From: Rhizobium sp. 18065 | GTDB taxonomy: Bacteria > Pseudomonadota > Alphaproteobacteria > Rhizobiales > Rhizobiaceae | NCBI RefSeq assembly: GCF_902706095.1 | Contig: NZ_CACSJP010000009.1 | Coordinates: 62,001 to 126,000 of the forward strand | Length of the DNA: 64,000 nucleotides | Reading direction: 5' to 3' | Part shown: in pieces, positions 36,894-45,727 of the stretch | How the letters are laid out: each line of letters starts with the position of its first letter | How positions within the stretch are numbered: the stretch's first letter is position 1 | Translations under genes and position numbers: made by a program | Notes under the pieces: generated by a model | Seen by the model: only the letters and a program-made list of their open reading frames with translations | The model's database searches: none | What the model was told of the DNA's origin: nothing

Positions 36894-37987
36894 TTGCGAG
36901 CGAACTGTTGATAGTTCGAAGCGCTGGCGTTGAGATCGAGCTTCAAGACAGCGTCGATTTCGTCTTCCGTGGGAGAATAGTTGTAGAGCCGTTCAAATCC
37001 CTTTTTCACCTCGGCGCGCAGATCGAAATGGAAGAGGTTCGGATGAGCAAGGTTTGCAAGCCACATCCAGGTAAACGGGCTTTCGTGGCTGGCGCTATCC
37101 CATACATATCCACCATTCGGTGTCTTGTAGACACGCCCGGTCTTGGCGGCGGTAGTCTGCGACAAAACTTCGTTCTCGAGTATCGTTTCGCGTCCGGCGT
37201 CAGTTTCCGCAGCTGTCAGCATGATAAGGTCGGGGTTCCACGCTGCAATTTGTTCTGCGTTGACTTCTGCCTGAACACCCAGGCCCTTGCCAACATTGTC
37301 GCCGCCAACCAGCGTGATGAAGAAGTTCTGGTAGCTCTTTTCCCCCGTCGCAGTGAATTTGCCTTTGGAGGAGCGCAGGTGAAGGATCTTCGGCTTGCGT
37401 TCCGCTGGGTGCGCCGCAAGCGTGGATTTGACGTCTGCAATGACTTCGTCACGCCACGCAAACAGAGCCCTCGCCTTTTCCGGTTTGCCAAGAATGTTTG
37501 CCACGAGGCTGATGTTTTCGCGGGCGAGCTCTTCCGTACCGCCATTGCCGCCTCCGACCATCAGCGCGACCGGAATACCGGCGTTCCGCAGTGGCGCCAC
37601 GAGTTCGTCTCCTCGACCGCCCCATTGGATGACGAGATCGGGCCTGAGCGCCGCGATTGCTTCGACATTCGGCATCCAGCCATTGCCGCCCTCCGCGACG
37701 ATACCGCTTTCAATGGACGCGGCATCTGGAAACATCTTCTTGAGTAGGCCGGTTTCGAATGCTTTGCGTGAGCCGGGGTTCATGCCGACGAGATGTTCCG
37801 ACGTCCCATCAACCGCGATCACTGTCGCAGCACCCGGCTGCGGCAACGTTACGATACGCGTCGCAGGCTTCGGAAGAGTGACTTCAGCGCCAGTCACATC
37901 CTTGAATGTGATGGGGTCCGCATGCAAAGGCGCCGGCGCCAGAGCCAGGATAATTGCAGCGGAGGAGAGAAGAAACTTCGAAAACAT
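36890..37987 (-). CDS. Periplasmic binding protein, FepB/BtuF-like (class III)
   Basis: From ATG 37987 (GAGGTGCCTG upstream) 365 residues with a signal peptide (MFSKFLLSSAAIILALAPAP then LHADP). The fold has the FepB/BtuF pattern: DVTGAEVTLPKPATRIVTLP at the N-terminus, VEAIAALRPDLVIQWGGRG, a long connecting helix, and NAEQIAAWNPDLIMLTAAET in the second lobe. No lipobox Cys is seen, so it is probably a soluble periplasmic protein. It is first of the ten-gene operon that ends with phnL. The ligand is unknown. Confidence 0.92.
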   Translation of the reverse strand: MFSKFLLSSAAIILALAPAPLHADPITFKDVTGAEVTLPKPATRIVTLPQPGAATVIAVDGTSEHLVGMNPGSRKAFETGLLKKMFPDAASIESGIVAEGGNGWMPNVEAIAALRPDLVIQWGGRGDELVAPLRNAGIPVALMVGGGNGGTEELARENISLVANILGKPEKARALFAWRDEVIADVKSTLAAHPAERKPKILHLRSSKGKFTATGEKSYQNFFITLVGGDNVGKGLGVQAEVNAEQIAAWNPDLIMLTAAETDAGRETILENEVLSQTTAAKTGRVYKTPNGGYVWDSASHESPFTWMWLANLAHPNLFHFDLRAEVKKGFERLYNYSPTEDEIDAVLKLDLNASASNYQQFARK

Positions 37988-38069
37988 CAGGCACCTCAGA
38001 ATATGAGTGTTGCAGTCATATTTTTCGTATATAGGGAGAAGCGTCTTATCAAGTCGAACAAATCGGACA
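37988..38069. promoter_or_regulatory. Divergent promoter region, importer operon and LysR
   Basis: Only 82 bases separate the two start codons, so the promoters overlap. An A+T-rich stretch (TCATATTTTTCGTATATAG, about 38017-38035) contains ATA-N5-TAT dyads of the kind bound by LysR proteins. This is a place for autoregulation and control of the importer/phn operon. Confidence 0.5.
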
Positions 38070-39017
38070 ATGCGAGAAGAAATATCGAACAGACTTGCCT
38101 CCCTTTCCATCCGTGATCTGATGTTGGTTTTGGCCGTGCATCGGTGCGGAGGTTTTCGCGCGGCTGCCGAGGAGATGGGTATCAGCGCCTCAGGGCTATC
38201 GCATCAAGTGCGCAAAGCCGAGACAGTGTTGGGCACAACTGTATTCGAGCGCGGCGCCCGCAAGGTCACTCCGACTGACGCCGGTGGCGACATCCTCAGG
38301 CGTATCGGCATGCTCCTCCAGCAAGTTGCTGCGCTGGGTCATGAGACCAGCCGAAGGACGGGGGCATTCGGCGGGCGCCTCCGCGTCGGGATGATCTCGA
38401 CAGTCGGCCCATTCCTCATTCCTCAAACAGTCGGGTTCGTTCAGAAACGCTATCCGCGTCTTGAACTCGCGTTCATGGAAGGGAAGCACGAAGGCCTCAG
38501 CCGGCGACTGAAAGAAGGCGAGATCGATCTCGTGATCACGGCGTGCCCTGTACTCGATGAGGCGTTCCAACAGGTCGAGCTTCTCAACGAGCCATTTCAC
38601 CTCCTCACCAGCGTGGACAATCCGGTCATCCAACGTGATCAGATCGAACCAGCCGATCTCGCCAAACTCGATCTGTTGCCCTTGAGCGAAGACGACTTTC
38701 CCATGAGCATGGAGGATTCCACTCTACGGTTTGCCGACCGCTCGAATGGACCGATCTTGCGCTCTTACGGGCTCAGCATCGAAACCCGAATACGCCTCGT
38801 CAGGGAGCAGGGATACTCGTGCCTAGTTCCGTCTATTGCCTGTGGGCAATCCATCAACGGTACGCAATTTTCGTTGGCAGAAATTAAGGGGAAGCCCGTT
38901 CGTAGGCAAATCTTCGCTCTTTGGCGGCGTAGTTCACCATATCCGGTAGATCTTGAGAACTTTGCTAAGGAGCTTGTCATCCTTCTAAAGGAAGGCCAGC
39001 GATCCATAAGCTCTTGA
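38070..39017 (+). CDS. LysR-family transcriptional regulator
   Basis: From ATG 38070 a 315-residue product. The N-terminal helix-turn-helix (GGFRAAAEEMGISASGLSHQ) and linker helix are typical, followed by a substrate-binding domain (RLRVGMISTVGPFLIPQTV). The domain has OxyR-like spacing, with Cys residues at SCLVPSIACGQS, which might be a redox or metal-sensing pair; this is an inference. It is divergent from the importer/phn operon and is its likely regulator. Longer starts upstream (38007) would overlap the promoter region. Confidence 0.9.
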   Translation: MREEISNRLASLSIRDLMLVLAVHRCGGFRAAAEEMGISASGLSHQVRKAETVLGTTVFERGARKVTPTDAGGDILRRIGMLLQQVAALGHETSRRTGAFGGRLRVGMISTVGPFLIPQTVGFVQKRYPRLELAFMEGKHEGLSRRLKEGEIDLVITACPVLDEAFQQVELLNEPFHLLTSVDNPVIQRDQIEPADLAKLDLLPLSEDDFPMSMEDSTLRFADRSNGPILRSYGLSIETRIRLVREQGYSCLVPSIACGQSINGTQFSLAEIKGKPVRRQIFALWRRSSPYPVDLENFAKELVILLKEGQRSISS

Positions 39018-39128
39018 GCGGAATCGAACTCTCGACACCATGTTTGTCTTCGCCACTTCGGACTCCTTGGCTTTCGAAGCGGACGACAGCCTATTCTCCA
39101 AGCGGAAGTTCAATTTCTTCGCGGTTGT

Positions 39129-39980
39129 TCAGCTATCGACGATCTTTTTGAGGCTCGCAACAATATCATCGACAGAGAGCGTAGCCGTGGTGAGCGCCAT
39201 CGTTCCGATGAGGCTTGGAGTGTGCCTCAGGACATCGTCCTTAGTGATTTTGTGCCAGATCGGCAGAATTCGTGACTTACCGCTGTCTTCCAAGCCGAAA
39301 AGGCCGTCAAGTTCTCGGTTCGTCCAATGCTTTCGGAAAAACGCCTCAGAAAGGACCACTACTGCGTAGCGTGAGTTTGCAAGACCGTGGTCGATGCGTT
39401 TTCGAAGGTTGTCGCCCCACTGAATATTGTCATTGTCGTAAAAAACCTTCAAACCCGCAGCCTTCGCTTTGTCAGCCAACTCCTGAACCAAGTCATCCTT
39501 GTCCTCCGACGCGTGAGAAATGAACACGTCGAATGTCTCGGGAACATTCGCGACGAGCGCTGCAGTCGAGTGGCTTGTCGCCATTCCTGCAACAACTCGA
39601 TTCTCTAATTCTTTTTGGCGCCTGAACTGATCAGTTTGCTGCTTCTGAATTTCTTTCGCGACCTTCGCGCGCTGGCTGTCCTCTTCTTTGGTAAGAGCGG
39701 TCTGAGCCTTCATGAGTTCAGCGGTCTTTTTGGCAATATCCTTTGCGATCGATGCCCTCTTGGAGGCCGCTGATGAGGCATCCTTTTGAGCACTTTCAGC
39801 CAACCTCAACTTCGACTGCACCGTCGAAATGGATTTTGATTTAGTGGCCTCGATGCTTGCTTTGTTCGCCTTTGCTAGGGCATCTGACTCCTTCTTTGCC
39901 TCTTGGGCGTCCTTCTTGCGATAGTCGGAGAGCTGGTTCTGAAGTCGAATGATAGCTTGTTGGCGGGACGAAATTGTCAT
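39129..39980 (-). CDS. TIR domain protein with N-terminal coiled coil
   Basis: From ATG 39980, 283 residues. Residues 1-130 are Lys/Ala/Ser/Gln-rich coiled coil (RLQNQLSDYRKKDAQEAKK). Residues 145-283 form a TIR domain: FDVFISHASEDKDDLVQEL opens the fold, and FFRKHWTNRELDGLFG includes the Glu that acts in NAD-cleaving TIR enzymes. Bacterial TIR proteins commonly deplete NAD in phage defence. It is the last gene of a same-strand run with AbiE-type genes, 29 bases after the 73-residue gene. The ribosome binding site is weak. Confidence 0.88.
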   Translation of the reverse strand: MTISSRQQAIIRLQNQLSDYRKKDAQEAKKESDALAKANKASIEATKSKSISTVQSKLRLAESAQKDASSAASKRASIAKDIAKKTAELMKAQTALTKEEDSQRAKVAKEIQKQQTDQFRRQKELENRVVAGMATSHSTAALVANVPETFDVFISHASEDKDDLVQELADKAKAAGLKVFYDNDNIQWGDNLRKRIDHGLANSRYAVVVLSEAFFRKHWTNRELDGLFGLEDSGKSRILPIWHKITKDDVLRHTPSLIGTMALTTATLSVDDIVASLKKIVDS

Positions 39981-40009
39981 TGAGCATCCGTGTATGAAGA
40001 AAGCTGGGG

Positions 40010-40231
40010 TTAGGTGGTTAAAGCCGCGGGGCTGAGGGCGCGCGATCGCTGTGATGGTTTCGAGATCGACCAGACGGGGAACGGCTCCGCGCCGGAGAGA
40101 TATTGACCGACGCGGTGCTTCGCCTCGCCGCGCCAGAGTGAATAGTCGCTGCCGCGGTGGATCGCGGCGAACTCTCCAGCGATCCCGCGCAGGAAGGCTA
40201 ACACGTCGAGGGCAGTGTCGGCTCTGCTCAT
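40010..40231 (-). CDS. Small protein, unknown
   Basis: A 73-residue frame whose ATG overlaps the stop of the 276-residue gene (ATGA). The product begins MSRADTALDVLAFLRGIAGE and ends Ser/Pro-rich. It is not recognised. Overlap with its upstream neighbour supports it as a real fourth gene of the AbiE-TIR run. Confidence 0.6.
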   Translation of the reverse strand: MSRADTALDVLAFLRGIAGEFAAIHRGSDYSLWRGEAKHRVGQYLSGAEPFPVWSISKPSQRSRALSPAALTT

Positions 40232-41058
40232 TCGTCCCACGGCCCAAGTTTCACGTCGATGAAGCCGGCCGGGTAGCCCCGAGCCATGACGCCGAAATTG
40301 GGCTCGCCTTCGCTATGAACGGCGAGGACATGCTCAGGACCGAGCGGCTGATGCGTGTAGAGGTCGAACGCATGTTTGTCCGGCTGGCAGCCGAGCAACC
40401 GGCCATAAGTGGCAACCACGGCCTCAGCCGCCGAGTAACCATGGCGGGAATGGACGAGCGGGATGGCAATCTCCAGGACACGCGGCCGACCGATCTGCTT
40501 CAGCATGTCCTGAAGTGCCGCATCTCGCTGCCAGAAATAGGCTGACTCGCCGCCCCAGCTCTCGAGGAGCAATTCAACGCCGCCGTCTTCGATGTCGATG
40601 GGATGCGAGACCATCCAGAACTTGTCGGAGCGGGAGTCGAGCTGATCGCTTTGGTACGGGCTGTCGGCGAACAAGCGATCTGCGACCTCTTGACTGAATG
40701 CGCCAGCAGCAACTTGCGCCGCGAAGCGTGATCGGATGGTGTCGAGGCTAGATGGATAAATGCCGCCCTGTCGAAGCACATCGACTTCCGCGTCGGTCAA
40801 GCGGGTATAGTGCCAAGCGCGGATCGTGCGGACTTCCATCAGCCGCATGATATGCTCCTTCACCCACATGAACTCGCCCGCATAAGGATTCTCGGGATAG
40901 GGCATGGTGCGATCGGAGGCCTCACGCTCCAGCCATTGGCGGCGTGAGGTGAGCATGTAATCGCGGATGACATCGGTGTGGGCGTCGAGGTCGCCGCGCA
41001 ACTCGCTGTCGAAGGTTCCGACGTCCCAGACGTCAATGATGGAGACGCCCTCGGTCAT
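40228..41058 (-). CDS. Unknown protein linked to AbiE
   Basis: A 276-residue soluble protein. A central RAWHYTRLTDAEVDVLRQGG followed by SSLDTIRSR resembles the entry motif of some ADP-ribosyltransferase-like proteins (HYT... then G.I), but this is a weak, inferred likeness. Other conspicuous parts are FWMVSHPIDIEDGGVELLL, ESWGGESAYFW and PLGPEHVLAVHSEGEPNF. Its ATG overlaps the AbiEii stop (ATGA), and its stop overlaps the next gene, so it is translated as part of the operon. Confidence 0.75.
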   Translation of the reverse strand: MTEGVSIIDVWDVGTFDSELRGDLDAHTDVIRDYMLTSRRQWLEREASDRTMPYPENPYAGEFMWVKEHIMRLMEVRTIRAWHYTRLTDAEVDVLRQGGIYPSSLDTIRSRFAAQVAAGAFSQEVADRLFADSPYQSDQLDSRSDKFWMVSHPIDIEDGGVELLLESWGGESAYFWQRDAALQDMLKQIGRPRVLEIAIPLVHSRHGYSAAEAVVATYGRLLGCQPDKHAFDLYTHQPLGPEHVLAVHSEGEPNFGVMARGYPAGFIDVKLGPWDE

Positions 41059-41933
41059 GCCTCATTCTCGCTTCTTGCTGCGATCCGCGCGCATGACGGA
41101 CCGACCAACTCCCAAACCCCTTCGATGATCGATTCCAGCGAAACAGCGTCTAGTTCGAGGGACGCAGCGTAAGCACGCCATTGCCGTTGCTTCCCTTCGT
41201 CGCCAAACATTTCGACCGAGAGACCTGGTGGGCGCTCTTTCGGGATCGACGTCCGCCGGCGCTCGAACGTCGCGCGAATGGCCTCGTCCAGATCGTAAGC
41301 AGAAATGTCGATCGCGCGCGGTATCGCCCACAGGTCGTAATAGTCCTTCATGCGCCCGTTGAGGACGCCAAGCGCCACCATCGCCTGGAATTTCTCGGCG
41401 ATCACCGTTGCGGGGGGATAGGAACGAACCTGCGGAGCGGGAAAATCCAGCAGGGCTGGATAGTCGAGCCGCTGCGTCGCGTCGGCCATAGCGTCTCCGA
41501 AGCCGATGTCGATTGTAACGGGGATGCGGGTCCTTTCGAGATAGGCTGCGGTCTTGAGACGAACGCCGCCATATTCCATTTCTTCCCGAATGACTGTTGC
41601 AGCGAGCGCATCGATGTCGAAGGCGAGTCCGTCGTCGCTCTCAGTCGCCATGATCTCCCCGAAGTCGGCGATCAGGCGGGCAGGGTCTGCGTCCCCATGT
41701 CCGAGAAAGTCCGCATCCCGCGTCACCCGATTATCGTCGGCCACCCAGACCGTTACCAACATACCGCCTTTCAGGACGAAGCGGTCCCGATGCGCTGAGA
41801 TTGACAGGCGATACAGCAGCCGTTCGAGCGCGAACCGTACCAGCAAGACGTCGAAGGCGCGACCTTCTTTGCGGGCGATATTGAGCAGCCGATCCTTGAC
41901 CGACTTCGCCATGTTCGCTGGTGCTTTAGCCAT
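41055..41933 (-). CDS. AbiEii/AbiGii-type nucleotidyltransferase toxin
   Basis: From ATG 41933, 292 residues. It shows the AbiEii marks FVLKGGMLVTVWV and RVTRDADFLGHG, the nucleotidyltransferase Gly-Gly and Asp-x-Asp motifs, then VRSYPPATVIAEKFQAMV and GRMKDYYDLWAIP. AbiEii toxins of type IV abortive-infection systems transfer nucleotides to tRNA or bind GTP, arresting growth after phage attack. The start overlaps the AbiEi stop by eight bases. Confidence 0.92.
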   Translation of the reverse strand: MAKAPANMAKSVKDRLLNIARKEGRAFDVLLVRFALERLLYRLSISAHRDRFVLKGGMLVTVWVADDNRVTRDADFLGHGDADPARLIADFGEIMATESDDGLAFDIDALAATVIREEMEYGGVRLKTAAYLERTRIPVTIDIGFGDAMADATQRLDYPALLDFPAPQVRSYPPATVIAEKFQAMVALGVLNGRMKDYYDLWAIPRAIDISAYDLDEAIRATFERRRTSIPKERPPGLSVEMFGDEGKQRQWRAYAASLELDAVSLESIIEGVWELVGPSCARIAARSENEA

Positions 41934-42546
41934 TGGAGGTGAGCGCCTCAAGATAGGGTTGCATGACCGTCCAGGCGCCGCCGGCCTTCGCGGCCTGGGC
42001 GATTGCGCTTGGAGTTGCCTTGCGTTGCTGGAGAGCAGCACGCAGGCCTTCTACAGCAACCGATCGGTCCACCAGTTTGGGGTTTCGGAACAGGTCAGCA
42101 AGGGTTTTCGGGATCGAATAGACCGGAACGTCAATGCCGGCGATTACTTGATATTCGATGCCCTGTCGCAGATATGGTTCCGTGAAGCGGACCATACGCA
42201 GCGGGGGATAGGACTGCACGGGCGCCCAATCGCTCCTCCCGATCGCTATCCAGACGCGCCGCGGCATCTGGTCGGTCAGTCCGTGGAAGGCGAGCGCCGA
42301 CACCAGAGCGATGACGCCTTTGGGCGCACGCATGATGGCTTCAGCAAGGATCTGGTTCTCTTCGACTTCAGCGTCACGCCTCTGATAAACGCCGCGCGAG
42401 ATACGCTCGATTTCACCGCCCTCGACGGCGCGCGCGATCGTTTGTGCGCTGATGCCAGCCTCGCGCAGTTCATGCGCATGCATCATGCTGCGCGCAGCGA
42501 GCAGGTTTCTGAGCTTTGCTTTTTGCGAATCTTGCGCCGATGGCAT
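41926..42546 (-). CDS. AbiEi-like antitoxin (winged helix)
   Basis: A 206-residue product with an N-terminal winged-helix (HELREAGISAQTIARAVEGG, then EIERISRGVYQRRD) followed by the AbiEi family domain (VIALVSALAFHGLTDQMPRR; VYSIPKTLADLFRNPKLV). AbiEi binds its own promoter and neutralises AbiEii. It is the first gene of the five-gene run; the region upstream of ATG 42546 should hold its operator. Confidence 0.92.
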   Translation of the reverse strand: MPSAQDSQKAKLRNLLAARSMMHAHELREAGISAQTIARAVEGGEIERISRGVYQRRDAEVEENQILAEAIMRAPKGVIALVSALAFHGLTDQMPRRVWIAIGRSDWAPVQSYPPLRMVRFTEPYLRQGIEYQVIAGIDVPVYSIPKTLADLFRNPKLVDRSVAVEGLRAALQQRKATPSAIAQAAKAGGAWTVMQPYLEALTSNG

Positions 42547-43177
42547 GTTACAAATCCTCTAATGGTTCGCGATCTTATCAGAGGTTTTGTCACGCACCAT
42601 CCCTGCATGAGCAAATAATAGACGGCCAGCCTCCAACGAGCTCAGATTATCTGCCGGAATGTCTTTTCGATCCATTCGGCGCCAGCAGCGAAAGCCGAGA
42701 ATTGCCCCGGCCCGGCATAAATGAAACGCAACTGGCCCACCGACGTTCGGTTTTCGCGAGTGTGACGCTGACGACGAAACGGCCGTCAGAGGGAAGCCCG
42801 TGAGGGTCCACAATTCCCCCCGATCCCGTTTTTCCTCTGTTTAAGCCCTCTACCTTCTTAGCTTTGTCCCGAGGGAGCCGCCCTGACCGAAGGGACACGC
42901 TCACGCCTCTTAAACCTTTAAGACATTTTCTGATGGCATCGTCTGTAGTCCCGTTATGCGTCGCGCGGACCTGACCGGAGGACGTTCATCCGTGAAACGC
43001 TGAAACCGTCGTGGGAGACCCGCTTCATAGTCTCATGCGACCAACCTGCGTCAGTTGTGAAGCGAACGAGTACGCCGGAACAAGTCTACTGCCTTGATGC
43101 GCCCATCTATTCGCGCCCGAGTAGTTCCAGCAGAAGACGGCGAGCTTTGTATCAAGCTCCGCCCCCTCCTTAGCTGC
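42547..43177. other. Intergenic region, AbiE promoter side
   Basis: About 630 bases between the AbiEi start and the 3' end of the RHE_PE00001-like gene. Several frames cross it, none with a good start or family. It holds the AbiE promoter; no clear dyad was found by eye. Confidence 0.35.
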
Positions 43178-44299
43178 CTATATCACCCCCCACGCCCGAA
43201 ACCTCCCCCTCCCCGTCATCTCGCGCAGCCCAAGCTCCAAAACGATCCGCCGCGCCGCCTGCGGCGTCATTTCCAGCGTCTTAGCCACCATCCCGGCCGA
43301 AACGAGCGGGCGCGCCATGACCAGCGCGACCAGCTCCGGTAGCTTTGACGATGTCCGACGCCCGTCAAGTTTCCGGTCCATCATCGTTTTCGCCAGCATC
43401 AGCCGGTCATGTTCCTTCAGCCCGATCTCGGCGGCTGCGATCAGCCCCTGGGCGATCGCCAGCAATCGTGTTTCCCTATTGCGATGCCGGCGCCGATCGA
43501 CGGGAATGGTTTTCAGGCCGAGATTGATGGCGGCGAGATGGGCACCAGTGGTGATGCCCGCCTGGCGCAGGATAGACGCCGCCAACAGTCTGCCGAGCCA
43601 GGGCGCATGCTGCAGCACCGCCAGCTCGTTCCAGGCATCGAGAGTCACGATCGCCTGCAGCACCGCTGGCAAGTTTTCGGCCTGCCGCAACACGCCGCGC
43701 CATTCGTCGAGCCGGGCATCCTCGTCCCAGTCGAGATCATAGACCAGCGGATCGGCCGGAGCCCGGCCGGGCTTTTTGGCTCGTTCGATCGCGGCGTCAG
43801 AGCGCGCGAGGATCGCGTCGATCGCGGCATAGTCGACGCCGGGCAGATCTTTGACGTCGTCACCATCATCCCCCTCCCCTTCCGCGTCGATCGCGACCGC
43901 AGCCCGAATAACTCTGGCCGTTGGCGCCTCGTCCCCGCCGCCCGACCCGATCTCCGAGGTTTTCCGCAGCGAGCGGATGCCGTCGGCAGAGAGCGCCCAA
44001 TCCGGGGATTGGCCGGCGACCCGCCGACGAGTGCGCAGGACGTCGCGGGCGATTGTCAGCTCATGGGTCGGTGTGCGAATATCTCTGACATCGTCGTGCA
44101 GGACGAGGTCCTCGAGATGCACCAGTTCGCCGTCGATCCACAGCGAGGCACAGGCGTCGGCGTACTGGGATCGTTCAATCCAGCCTGCGCCGACCGGCGA
44201 ACGGGCCACCCGCTCATCGAGACGCGTAAGCGCGGTACCGGCGTCGAAGGCCGGCCGCATCAAGGCCGTCATGCTGATTTTCGCGAGATCATAAGCCAT
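43178..44299 (-). CDS. RHE_PE00001-like protein (DUF1612/HTH)
   Basis: A 373-residue product (ATG 44299) of a family known to me from rhizobial plasmids. It has [19 protein letters not shown] and [18 protein letters not shown] at the N-terminus, LAHLEDLV-like [14 protein letters not shown] with histidines, and a C-terminal helix-turn-helix ([20 protein letters not shown]). The function is not known; members usually lie divergent from an integrase, as here. Confidence 0.8.
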   Translation of the reverse strand: MAYDLAKISMTALMRPAFDAGTALTRLDERVARSPVGAGWIERSQYADACASLWIDGELVHLEDLVLHDDVRDIRTPTHELTIARDVLRTRRRVAGQSPDWALSADGIRSLRKTSEIGSGGGDEAPTARVIRAAVAIDAEGEGDDGDDVKDLPGVDYAAIDAILARSDAAIERAKKPGRAPADPLVYDLDWDEDARLDEWRGVLRQAENLPAVLQAIVTLDAWNELAVLQHAPWLGRLLAASILRQAGITTGAHLAAINLGLKTIPVDRRRHRNRETRLLAIAQGLIAAAEIGLKEHDRLMLAKTMMDRKLDGRRTSSKLPELVALVMARPLVSAGMVAKTLEMTPQAARRIVLELGLREMTGRGRFRAWGVI

Positions 44300-44446
44300 T
44301 GAAATCATGGTAAATGATTTGCTATAAAAACTCTATCTAAATGTTATGGTTCCTCACATGGTATGATTGTGGGTTGGCGCTATAACCTACGATAAGTAAC
44401 CCTTATCGGAGGTGATTGATTTCGAGTCACAAATCAGCGAAAACCG
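44300..44446. promoter_or_regulatory. Divergent promoter with dyad 44390-44408
   Basis: A perfect 7-bp dyad CGATAAG-TAACC-CTTATCG (44390-44408) lies immediately before a very strong Shine-Dalgarno GGAGGTGAT (44408-44416). It may be an operator or a leader hairpin that covers the ribosome binding site. No start codon in the integrase frame lies at normal distance from that site (see the next gene). Confidence 0.5.
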
Positions 44447-45646
44447 TTGCAAGGCACGGTGCCAGCGCCGTCGAAACCGTCGATCCGGAGTTACTCTGTG
44501 GGGAAGCAATCTATTTCCAGGACCGGAGTCGATCGCCGCGCCGACGAACTCGACACCATTGCCAGCGTGCTGCCGATCGACCGTCGCGACGAACTGGCCG
44601 AACTGCTGACCGACCAGGATATCGAAACCCTGCGCCATCTGGTCAATGAGGGCATGGGCGAGAATACGCTGCGGGCGCTGACGTCCGACCTTGCCTATCT
44701 GCAGGCCTGGTCATTGGCCGCCACCGGCGGCTCCCTCCCCTGGCCAGCACCCGAGGCTTTGCTGCTCAAATTCGTCGCTCACCATCTCTGGCAGCCGGAC
44801 CAGCGCGAGATCGATCCTCACCACGGAATGCCGTCTGCTGTCGAGCAGAGCCTGCGCGATCAACGCTTTCTTCGTTCGTCCGGGCCGCATGCGCCCGATA
44901 CGGTGCGCCGGCGGCTTGCCAGCTGGTCGACGCTGACGAAATGGCGTGGGCTGACCGGCCACTTTTCCTCCCCCTCCCTGAAATCAGCGATACGGCTCGC
45001 TGTCCGCGCGACGCCGCGTCCGAGGAAACGCAAGAGCGCCAAGGCAGTGACTGGCGACGTCCTGGCAAAGCTGCTCGCCACCTGCAACACCGACAGCCTC
45101 CGCGATATCCGTGACCGGGCAATCCTGATGGTGGCCTTCGCCTCGGGCGGTCGCCGTCGCAGCGAGATCGCTGGTTTGCGCCGCGAACAGCTAACCGTCG
45201 AGCCGCCCATCACGGTCGAAAACGGCCCTCCCCTCCCCTCCCTCGCCATCCATCTCGGACGCACCAAGACGTCTGGCTCTGATCGCGACGAGGTGGTTTA
45301 TCTGACGGGCCGGCCCGTGGATGCGCTCAATGTCTGGATAGCGGCTGCGAGGATCGAGGGCGGGAGCGTGTTTCGGAAGGTTGATCGCTGGGGCAATATT
45401 TCGAAGCGGGCACTTGAGCCATCTGCCGTCAATGCGATCGTCAAGCAGCGGGCGGCGCTGGCGGGGCTGGATCCTGGGGAGTTTTCCGCGCACGGGCTGC
45501 GATCGGGATACTTAACCGAGGCTGCGAATAGGGGTGTTCCGCTGCCAGAGGCCATGGAGCAGTCGTGCCATCGCTCAGTGCAACAGGCCTCAAGCTACTA
45601 TAACAATGCAACACGTCGCAATGGTCGGGCTGCGAGATTGCTCTAG
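44447..45646 (+). CDS. Tyrosine-type site-specific integrase
   Basis: The product (399 codons from TTG 44447) shows SAM-like core binding and catalytic domains: Arg I in FASGGRRRSEIAGLR, Lys in LGRTKTSGSD, FSAHGLRSGYLTEAANRG (H-x-x-R), a His in QSCHRSVQQ and Tyr in ASSYYN. The start is uncertain: TTG 44447, GTG 44459 or GTG 44498, the last with CCGGAG upstream. Frame 1 just upstream (from 44416, strong SD) reads like protein and may be the original N-terminus, shifted in frame near 44500-44525. A decayed copy lies at 48003. Confidence 0.85.
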   Translation: MQGTVPAPSKPSIRSYSVGKQSISRTGVDRRADELDTIASVLPIDRRDELAELLTDQDIETLRHLVNEGMGENTLRALTSDLAYLQAWSLAATGGSLPWPAPEALLLKFVAHHLWQPDQREIDPHHGMPSAVEQSLRDQRFLRSSGPHAPDTVRRRLASWSTLTKWRGLTGHFSSPSLKSAIRLAVRATPRPRKRKSAKAVTGDVLAKLLATCNTDSLRDIRDRAILMVAFASGGRRRSEIAGLRREQLTVEPPITVENGPPLPSLAIHLGRTKTSGSDRDEVVYLTGRPVDALNVWIAAARIEGGSVFRKVDRWGNISKRALEPSAVNAIVKQRAALAGLDPGEFSAHGLRSGYLTEAANRGVPLPEAMEQSCHRSVQQASSYYNNATRRNGRAARLL

Positions 45647-45727
45647 TTGCGGCTTTCTGACATGAACCTGCGCATGCGGCGAAGGCAATATGGGCTACAG
45701 GGCCCCTGCTTTGCGGACATAAACTGC

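Noticed and set aside
43409..44302. A 297-codon plus-strand open frame over the RHE_PE00001-like gene
   Set aside because: G+C-rich opposite-strand shadow; the minus frame has a helix-turn-helix and known family pattern.
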